Origin: Raphanus sativus
Lineage: Eukaryota; Streptophyta; Magnoliopsida; Brassicales; Brassicaceae
Direction: 5' to 3'
Assembly (NCBI RefSeq): GCF_000801105.2
Contig: NC_079517.1
Coordinates: 23,256,973-23,320,972, forward strand
DNA length: 64,000 nt
Part shown: positions 56,140 through 64,000 of the stretch, piece after piece
Layout: every line of letters starts with the position of its first letter
Position numbering within the stretch: position 1 is the stretch's first letter
The notes under the pieces: model-generated
The model's input: only the letters and a program-made list of their open reading frames with translations
What the model was told of the DNA's origin: nothing
Database searches by the model: none
Translations under genes and position numbers: made by a program

Positions 56140-56684
56140 AGCAAGGTCCCCAGATCAAGCTTTATATACTACTACTACTATTATGATATATTTAAGTACA
56201 CTGGTTTCCTACTCCTATGTATGCGATAACGTTCCGGACTAAGCTTATAAAATACATTATTAGTTACTTCTAAAGGGGTTATAGGAACTCCAATGTACTT
56301 AATGGGGAATACTAGCTAGGTTAGGTCCTAAGGGATCTTAGATCTCAGCAAACCCTATATATACTAGTGAGCCTATTCACAGGGGTGTACGACATATCAG
56401 GAACGGGTCTGATCAACCCTATTACATTGTCTGCACCTCGGGCCCTGCGTAAAGACTATAAGTCCAAAAGTTACATGGGGACCACCGTACTAGTGCTTCC
56501 CAAACCCTTTGTTAAAGACGCTACAAGCTAAATACACGCAGGGGGCATGATGTACAGTTCAAAGTACTGTAATCAGATGCTGACGGCTGATATGCAGGGA
56601 GCAAATGTGCGAAAATACCGGTTAGCACCAAAATTAAATACTCATCCAGACGTGGAAAGTAGTGTGTCTGGTGTGAAGTCGCTT
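56140..56684 (+). mobile_element. Tat 3' non-coding region
   Basis: No gene is seen. The sequence is AT-rich near 56160-56260 with a short CTA repeat. It ends where the second Tekay element inserted; CGCTT (56680-56684) is the candidate target duplication. Confidence 0.55.
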
Positions 56685-58451
56685 TGTCATGTCCCCGATC
56701 CTAGATATGATCGGCCGGATGGACCATGGTGCAAGGTGATGCACCAAAACAGGTCTGATGACCTTAGGCAATGCGTATCATGGTCCAAGTAGAAGGTTAA
56801 GGGTATCAGAAGGCTGAAACGTAACCAGGAAAAGAAAGATGCAAGCTCAAGAGAGCTGGGCAAGTGTTTAGGTAGCTGGCCGGTGTGGGAAGCAAGCTCG
56901 GTTAGCTAGGCCAAGTGTGGAGAAGCTCACAGTAGCTCTCAAGATTTCAGGTCAGCTCCAGTAGCTGGAGTGTTAGCTCACTCAGCTGGAGAAGCTAGTG
57001 GTCAGCTCACCTCAGCTAGGAGGAGTGTTATGGACTTGGATAGTGTGACCGGACCATGGGCGGTTATGGGTCCGGTTAGATGGTGGTGCGGTCCGATGGG
57101 ACCAGGAGGCTTGGTGGTGCAGCCAAGCACTTGACAATGCACTAGAAAAGGAAATCGATGCAAGGGAGCAGTTGGAAGACAGTTGAGAGGCGGTTGGGCT
57201 GAAGAGATGCATTGGTTCCCACTTGTTCCCATTCGGCCAATCACTCCCACCCATTCGCCCAAAGGCAGTTGTCACTGCCTTCCTCTATAAATAGAGACCT
57301 TGGGCATCGATATTTGTCATCAGGCAAAGAGGGGAAACTCTGCCAAAATTGCCAGAGAATCCAAGAGAGAAAGAGACCGGCGGTTTGCTTGTTTGGCCTC
57401 TTGAGTGTGGTGGTGTTTGTTCTTGACCGGCGACAAAGGAAGAGTTGCAGGAAGGAACCAAGTGAAGATGGATACAATAGGAACCGAGAAGGCTAGTGGG
57501 AAGGACCAGAACCCAACGTCGGCCACTCCTAAGGTTAGTGATGCTAACCATTTACCATCGCCTAAGACCAATGGTCCGGATGGATGATCCGCATGGTCCA
57601 AGTGATGCTGGTTGCATCCGTTCTCCCTCTCTTGTCAATCTATCTCTTTTCTTATGTATTCTGATGTTGTCTGTGAGTCCAAACTCATTGACAGGCCGCC
57701 AAGCCTTGGTTAGATCAGAGTAATCACTCCATGGCCTTGGTTGGGCATGTGTGGTCAGATCTTATGGTTCCAATGGGAGTTATTAGGATCTGACTTCAAA
57801 TATCTCTTAATGGGGATTTATCATGAATTATCATGGTGAAAGATTAGATTTATCTCTTTGATTTAGAAGTAGTCAGTTATGGCCATATGGGTTGTTCATG
57901 GGCGAGATCAGTATGATCGAGGCCAGTTCTGAGAAATCTGACTTGACCATTCTCTTAGTTATGAATTATCATGAATTATCATGAATTTTAATTAGTTTTT
58001 GGAGATTTTTCTGAGTAGGTCAGATTTGGGACAGAGATTCATCAAGTGTCCTAACCATGCCTTGTTAGACTTGTTGCTAGGATATCGGTTTGATTGTGTA
58101 TTTGATGGGATTTATATGATTGCAGGATCAGGTCAGGATCGTGGGAACGCCAAGGAGCTGTGAAGACTCAAGCCAAGGATGGATGTGTGATGTGTGTGTA
58201 GTTAGATTGGAACTTATGATAGCCTGTTGTGCAAACTGAATGATATGAATACTTTGTATGGATCACATGGTTTATATATATAAAATGAATGTTTATCTTA
58301 GCTTCCGCATTGCGTCTTTATCATATATGAACCTCAGATCACTTGAAAATGACTTAGAAAATATTGGACCTAAACTGGCTGAATTGCACTTAGATGATTA
58401 GGTTAAGGCTGCGGACTGGTTGGGTCAAGGGATCCAGGTTTGGGTCTTACA
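56685..58451 (+). repeat. 5' LTR of second Tekay
   Basis: This 1,767 bp LTR runs from TGTCATGTCCCCG to GGGTCTTACA. It has a TATA box (TCTATAAATA, 57284-57293) and the AGCT cluster. It is clearly more diverged from LTRs A-C than they are from each other. Confidence 0.9.
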
Positions 58452-58453
58452 AG

Positions 58454-58466
58454 TTGGTATCAGAGC
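58454..58466 (+). other. Primer-binding site of second Tekay
   Basis: TTGGTATCAGAGC lies two bases after the LTR and is the initiator Met tRNA site. Confidence 0.92.
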
Positions 58467-58597
58467 ATGCTTGATTCTAGGACTTATGGGTTATGGTTTG
58501 ATAATCACACATCCGGCAGGGGTCTCACAATATAGGGCTTGTTTTCATTTGATCTTAGGAACTGTTTTATAGGACCATCGGTTATGAGATTACTAAC

Positions 58598-60184
58598 TTG
58601 GTCTTGTGTGTTGTTTTTGATCCTCCTAAGGGTGGTAAGAGTCGGACCAAGACTCGCAAGGCGCGAGATGGAGCTGGAGCATCTGGACATGGTTGTACGG
58701 ATGGAGTCAATCCAAATGTGACATTGCCCATTCTGAGCAGTGGAGTGGACAATGCAACTGGATTGCCTTTGGCTCAGAAAAATCCGACTGAGGTTCATGG
58801 TGGTCTAGCTGAACAGCAGCTTAAGGCAGCTGAGGAGACAAGGTAGCAGCTGGAACAAGCTGAACTAGCTAGGCAACAGCAAGAGCTAGTGGATGGAGCT
58901 GACAAGCAGCTGGATGATGACATGGAGGGTGAGGGAGAGTCCTCACATGCTGGTGTTCAAGGTGGCCGAGGCATTGGTGCAGCCAATGGTGGAGCCAATC
59001 AAGGAAACCAGCTGGTGGAACCTTCCATGAAGGATGTGCTTGATGCAATCAGGCTTATGGGTAGTCAGATGCTGGCTATGACACAGGTGATCACCCCATT
59101 GGTGAATTCATCATTGGGACAAGCTCCACAAGTTCTGGTGGTGATACCAGAAGCTGTTGGACGAGTTGCACCAGTTGATGAGGTGATTGAACTCGATCCA
59201 CCAGCTACGACAACTGGAAAGGTGGACTATCTGAAGGTGCTGGAGCACATATCTCGCCTAGGGTCAAAGCACTTTGCTGGAAGTGTTGATCCCATGGACG
59301 CAGATGAGTGGAGGGACCGACTGGTCCGGAACTTCAGGTCGACAAGGTGCCCTGAAGAGTATCAGAGAGACATAGCAGTGCAATTCCTGGAGGGAGATGC
59401 ACACAACTGGTGGCTGTCTCTGGACAAGCGCACCAATGGTTCCATTGAGAGGTTCTCTGACTTTGAGGTTGAGTTCAACCACAAGTACTTTCCGGTCAAG
59501 GCATGGGATCGTTTGGAGGCCAAGTTCTTGGACTTGACTCAAGGGTGCAGGTCAGTAAGGAAGTATGAAGAGGATTTCAACCGGCTCAGGAGGTATGTGG
59601 GTAAGGAGTTGGAGGACGAGAAAGTCCAGGTCCGCCGGTTCATAAGAGGCCTTAGGGTCGAGCTCCGGACCTACTACTCGGTCTGTACCTTCCGCAATGT
59701 ATCTGAGTTGGTTGAGCGTATGGCTATGCTGAAGACTAACCTTGCAGAGGAGTCTAGGCTCAAGACAAGGAGCCAGGATAGTACTGGTCATGCTGGTGAC
59801 CGGAAGAGGAAGAGAGACTCAGCCGATGAGGGCAAGACCTCAGGTGGACGGCCGGAGTGCCAAAAGTGTGGGAGGCGCCATGGTGGTGAGTGCTGGAGAG
59901 CTATGGGAGCTTGTACCAGATGTGGCAAGATGGACTACTCAGTTAGGACTGTCCCGGACCGGATCAGGGACGTGGCCAAGCTTCTGGTTGAGACTCCAGG
60001 ACCTGTTTCCAGTTTGGAAAGGCTGGGCACTTCCGCAAGGACTGTCCCAAGCCTTAAACTGGATCAGGAAGGATGAGGTCTGAGGTGAGCAAGCCTGAAC
60101 CAAGTTGTAGCCAGACTTCTGCACCTCGGGTCTATGAGTTGTCTAAGGACACTGATGAGGCCAAGCCTTTCATGGCGATCACTG
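58598..60184 (+). pseudogene. Tekay gag, second copy
   Basis: The frame is open from about 58598 with PPKGGKSRTKTRK, is stopped by TAG at 58844 (CAG in the sister copy), then reads on in the same frame to near 59935, where a 1-bp shift occurs. Gag core motifs match the sister (DAHNWWLSLDKRTNGSIE). The knuckle CTRCGKMDYSVRT has lost its key His, and the second knuckle is blurred by the frameshift. It ends at PFMAITG before the putative intron. Confidence 0.8.
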
Positions 60185-60275
60185 GTAATGATCTGATCTT
60201 ATTCTTTTTAAATAAATAGAAATGCATGGTATGGAACCTAGAATGGATTAGATGCTTAGATTGGGTTTCCTGTAG
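60185..60275 (+). other. Putative intron between Tekay gag and pol, second copy
   Basis: This 91 bp segment has the same G|GTAATG start and TTTCCTGTAG|G end as 47365-47454, though its interior differs by substitutions and one base in length. Unspliced reading stops after GNDLILFLNK. Splicing gives the same in-frame Thr-Gly-Thr-Leu junction. Confidence 0.6.
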
Positions 60276-62500
60276 GGACCCTAAGTATTGGTGGTGTGGA
60301 AACACATGTACTTTTCGATACTGGAGCTACACATAGTTTTGTGAGTCCATGTTTGGTCGGAAAGGGTTTGTTTCAGACTGGAACAAGGGATGATCCTGGC
60401 CTGGTGAGTGCGGCTGGAGGCCAATTGATGCCCTCATTAGGACGAGTGAAGGATATCCCAGTGGTGATCTAGGACAGGGTAATGCCTGTGGATCTTGTTG
60501 TGGTCCAACTCAAGAATCATGAGGTGATCTTGGGTATGGACTGGCTTAAAAAAAATCGGGCCACCTTAGACTGTCACCGGGGGAGGGTGCTGTTTGAGAG
60601 TGGGTGTGGACCCCCGATCAGGTTCCAAGGTATTCGTCCAACCTCTGGATGCTTAGTGGTATCAACAATCCAAGCGGAAAGGATGCTTGAGCGGGGTTGT
60701 GAGGCTTATTTAGCCACAATCACCACTAAGGAGGTTGTTGGGGGTGGTGACCTGGACGGGAATCCGCTGGTCAGTGAGTTCGAGGATGTGTTTCGGGCGC
60801 TACAGGGCATTCCCCCTGATAGGGCTGACCCGTTCGTAATAGAACTGGAACCAGGGACGGCCCTAATGTCAAAAAGTCCCTACCGCATGGCTCCTGCTGA
60901 GATGGCCGAGCTAAAGAAACAACTGGAGGAGTTGTTGGATAAGGTTTTCATACGCCCTAGTGTGTCGCCTTGGGGAGCACCAGTCCTATTTGTGAAAAAG
61001 AAGGATGGTAGCTTTAGGCTGTGTATTGACTATCGAGGGTTGAACATGGTTATTATTAAGAATAACTACCCATTACCTCGGATAGATGAGCTGTTGGATC
61101 AGCTGAAGGGAGAAAAGTGGTTCTCTAAGATTGATTTGGCTTCAGGGTATCATCAGATCCCAATTGAACCAAATGATGTGAAGAAGACTGCATTCAGAAC
61201 CATGTATGGCCACTATGAGTTTGTGGTTATGCCATTTGGTCTGACCAATGCACCAGCAGCATTCATGAAGATGATGAATGGTATCTTCCGAGACTTCTTG
61301 GATGAATTTGTAATCATCTTTATAGATGACATACTTGTATACTCCAAGAGCAAGGAAGACCATGAGAGGCATCTCCGGGCTGTGCTGGGAAGGTTGAGAG
61401 AGCAGCAGCTCTTTGCTAAGTTAAGCAAGTGTAGCTTCTGGCAAAGGAGCATTGGCTTCCTTGGACACATAGTGTCAAGCGAAGGTGTGTCAGTTGATCC
61501 AGAGAAGATAGTGGCCATAAAGGCATGGCCTCAGCCTAAGAATGCCACAGAGGTCAGGAGCTTCTTAGGGTTGGCCGGCTACTATAGGAAGTTTGTGAAG
61601 GGTTTTGCTAGTTATGCACCGCCCATGACTCAGTTGACAGGAAAGGATGTTAAGTTTGTATGGTCAGAAGAGTGTGAGAGAAGTTTCTCTGCACTTAAGG
61701 ACATGCTTACTAGTGCACCTATCCTTGTCCTGCCTGAGGTTGACCAACCATATGTGGTATACACAGACGCCTCCATTACTGGACTAGGCTGTGTACTGAC
61801 CCAACATGGGAAGGTCATAGCTTATTCCTCACGACAACTGAGGAAGCATGAGGGTAATTACCCAACACATGATCTAGAAATGGCAGCAGTGGTGTTTGCC
61901 TTGAAGATAAGGAGATCATACTTGTATGGTGCCAAAGTTCAGATACTTACAGACCACACGAGTCTAAAATATATCTTTACTCAGCCTGAGTTGAACTTGA
62001 GGCAAAGAAGGTGGATGGAGTTTGTTGCAGATTATGATCTGGACATAGCTTACCGTCCAGGTAAGGCTAACTTAGTGGCTGATGCTTTGAGCCGGAGAAG
62101 GGCTGAAGTATCAGCTGAGAAGGAGGCTGACATATTGGAAGGGATGGTCCGGTCACTGAACCTTAACACTTTGGTTAGTGCTGATGAACCATTGGGGTTA
62201 GAGGCAGTGGATCAGGCCGATCTACTTACTAGAATTTGTGCAGCTCAAAAGCTGGATGAGAACCTTCAAAAGGTTGCTCTTAATGACAAGACTGAGTACC
62301 AAACAACAAGCAATGGTACCATCTTGGTCAATGGAAGGATAAGTGTTCCTAACAATAGAGAACTCAAGGAAGAGATTATGAGGCAAGCTCATAGATCTAA
62401 GTTCTCAGTTCATCCACGACTGAACAAGATGTATAGAGATTTGAAGAGATATTACCATTGGGTGCGCATGAAGACTGATGTGGCCGAGTGGGTAGCAAAG
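60276..62500 (+). pseudogene. Tekay pol, second copy (truncated)
   Basis: Protease shows VLFDTGATHSF. A TAG near 60469 replaces a Gln codon, after which a frame of almost 680 residues is open through RT (FIDDILVYS intact) and RNase H ([14 protein letters not shown] and TDHTSL, with the Asp that the sister copy lost). The integrase zinc finger starts ([11 protein letters not shown]) and is cut at 62500. The domain order and sequence are those of Tekay chromoviruses. Confidence 0.9.
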
Positions 62501-62871
62501 TGGCGCAGCACAAGATGATAAAAAGACGAGGTTCGTTTAGTCTGTGAATACCCGAACGTCGACAAGCTTTGAGATCGTTGATTCACAAAGAATAGCCGAT
62601 AACAAAGAGAAGAGATGAACTTTAAAAGCTCTTGATATTAATCGAATAAAAGGTGTCCTCCAAAGTCACGTTACAAGCTTGTATTTATACAAGCGAAATC
62701 ACAACTATAAGATAATGATAACTAATATTAGAGATAAGTAAGAAATCCTAAAGATAAATATGAAAACCAACTAACTAAATAAAACCAAATCTAAATGATA
62801 AACGGTCGGTTTACTCCACGGACTTGAACGTTGGCGCGCAAAGGAAGTGGAGGTGAAGATGCGCTGCATCA
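62501..62871 (-). repeat. CRM 3' LTR
   Basis: This 371 bp LTR runs on the minus strand from TGATGCAGCGC to TGTGCTGCGCCA. Short LTRs are usual for CRM. A TATA-like region near 62690 lies within CTTGTATTTATACAAG. CAAAG (62496-62500) is the candidate target duplication; the partner is outside the window. Confidence 0.8.
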
Positions 62872-64000
62872 GGTCTCCCCAGGTTGGAAAAGATTCGCCT
62901 CTGAATCTTGCTCTTCGTTGTCACCCCTGAACCGAGATAGATACTTGACGTTGAAAACGTTAGCAGTCTTGATATGGTCCGGCAACTCAAGCCTATAGGC
63001 GTTCTCATTGATACGCTCTAAGACGCGAACGGGACCTATCTTACGAGACCGTAGCTTGTTATACTCATGAGCTGGGAGACGATCCTTGGTTAACACCACC
63101 CAAACGAGATCACCTGGGCTAAAGATCAACTCACAGCGCCGTAAATCAGCACGAGCTTTATACTTCTGCGCAGACGACTCAAGGTTCTTTGCCACCAACT
63201 TATGAGTCTCCTGGAGAGACGAGACAAACTCCGATGCTTTCCCATGAACTCGAGTCTTGTCCGGTAGAGGAGCTAAGTCAAGAGGACATCGCGGAATAGT
63301 GCCATAAACCACCTGAAAAGGACTAAACCCCGAGCTCCTATTAACAGCATGGTTGTGAGCAAACTCTGCTTGGCAAAGTCTTGTCTCCCAAGTGCGAATA
63401 TTATCACCCACAAGGGCTCGTAACATGTTACCCAAAGAGCGATTCACAACTTCAGTTTGCCCATCCGTCTGGGGATGATATGCTGTACTCATATCCAAGC
63501 TAGTATGCAACATCTTCCACAATGAACGCCAAAAATGGCTAAGGAAGCGAGTATCCCTATCAGATACTATCGACGAAGGCAACCCATGCAGTCGATAAAT
63601 CTCTGCAAAGAACAACTGCGCAACACGAACAGCATCTGTCGTCCTCTTACAAGGAATAAAATGCACCATTTTGGAAAAACGATCCACCACCACAAATATG
63701 GAATCGTTACCTTTCTGTGTGCGAGGTAAACCCAAAACAAAGTCCATGGTTAGGTCTGTCCATGGCTGAGTCGGAATAGGAAGAGGAAGGTATAGTCCTG
63801 CGTTTGAAGCTTGACCTTTAGCCAACTGACAAGCCCGACATCTCTCTACGTATCTCTCAACATCTCTGCGCAAAGAAGGCCAATAATACGAAGCAGAGAC
63901 CAACTGCAATGTCCTGTCACGGCCAACATGACCCTCCCGATGAAGTTCGTCAATCACACGCAGGCGGAGGCTAGAGTCAGGAAGACAAAGCTGTGTTCCC
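62869..64000 (-). CDS. CRM chromovirus integrase (3' part of pol)
   Basis: The frame is open from the window edge to the stop at 62869-62871. It has an HHCC zinc finger (HREGHVGRD, CRACQLAK), the catalytic D, D, E in LTMDFVLGL, SDRDTRFLS and GQTEVVNRS, and a GPF-like module (KIGPVRVLERINENAYRL). The C-terminus NVFNVKYLSRFRGD is typical of centromeric CRM elements, which have a CR motif in place of a classical chromodomain. The stop codon TGA is the first three bases of the LTR. No inactivating change is visible in this part. RT and gag lie outside the window. Confidence 0.88.
   Translation of the reverse strand, partial: GTQLCLPDSSLRLRVIDELHREGHVGRDRTLQLVSASYYWPSLRRDVERYVERCRACQLAKGQASNAGLYLPLPIPTQPWTDLTMDFVLGLPRTQKGNDSIFVVVDRFSKMVHFIPCKRTTDAVRVAQLFFAEIYRLHGLPSSIVSDRDTRFLSHFWRSLWKMLHTSLDMSTAYHPQTDGQTEVVNRSLGNMLRALVGDNIRTWETRLCQAEFAHNHAVNRSSGFSPFQVVYGTIPRCPLDLAPLPDKTRVHGKASEFVSSLQETHKLVAKNLESSAQKYKARADLRRCELIFSPGDLVWVVLTKDRLPAHEYNKLRSRKIGPVRVLERINENAYRLELPDHIKTANVFNVKYLSRFRGDNEEQDSEANLFQPGET
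62872..62882 (-). other. CRM polypurine tract
   Basis: The minus strand reads CTGGGGAGACC directly before the LTR. It overlaps the last codons of pol (Pro-Gly-Glu-Thr). Confidence 0.75.

Larger units (their letters stand above)
56685..62500 (+). mobile_element. Second Tekay element (3' truncated)
   Basis: It is in the opposite orientation to the element at 42172-50930 and carries 5' LTR, PBS, gag, protease, RT, RNase H and the start of integrase. It ends within the integrase zinc finger (WVAKWR, where Cys-Pro-Ile-Cys is expected) because a CRM element inserted there. Confidence 0.9.

Overview
The window is nuclear DNA from a flowering plant, most likely a Brassicaceae species. The evidence is a beta-galactosidase gene with Arabidopsis-like exons, Brassicaceae-type Athila, Tat, Tekay and CRM retrotransposons, and plant GT-AG introns. 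Almost all of it is nested LTR retrotransposon sequence. Athila and CRM elements together suggest pericentromeric heterochromatin (inference). No bacterial, phage, CRISPR, rRNA or tRNA genes were seen.

Layout. 1-1839: part of a plus-strand LTR inserted into an Athila element on the minus strand (gag, primer-binding site and 5' LTR at 1840-5329). That Athila sits in a minus-strand Tat element (gag-pro, PBS, LTR; 5330-8562). 8563-17640: a plus-strand Tat gag-pro derivative carrying Athila sequence, in which a Tat-plus-Athila block occurs twice and one copy has a 1.6 kb internal deletion. 17641-17740: an assembly gap. 17741-25856: an 18-exon GH35 beta-galactosidase gene, broken by a complete gag-only Copia element (18409-22477, TSD gaaat) in its fourth exon and by a separate frameshift near its end. 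25857-31060: AT-rich intergenic DNA with Helitron-like pieces and an unidentified, possibly degraded, minus-strand gene. 31061-35969: an Athila 3' region, a complete LTR, a PBS and then a second, truncated LTR. 35970-56684: a plus-strand Tat element (antisense ORF, PPT, LTR, PBS, gag, protease, RT, two RNases H, integrase), interrupted by a minus-strand Tekay chromovirus (42172-50930, TSD ctcgg). A near-exact 3,986 bp tandem duplication spans the Tat/Tekay boundary. 56685-62500: a second Tekay, on the plus strand and truncated by a CRM element (62501-64000, minus strand) that runs out of the window.

How it works together. Only the beta-galactosidase gene and the uncertain gene at 29-30.6 kb are plausible host genes; the rest is mobile DNA in stages of decay, and almost every retrotransposon gene has stops or frameshifts. 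Nesting gives the order of events: Tat elements are oldest, Athila and Tekay landed in them, and CRM and the first LTR landed in those. The most notable new signal is an intron-like segment of 90-91 bp with GT..AG ends between gag and protease in both Tekay copies. Unspliced RNA would end Gag a few codons in. Splicing would join Gag to Pol in frame, which suggests splicing controls Gag:Pol output.
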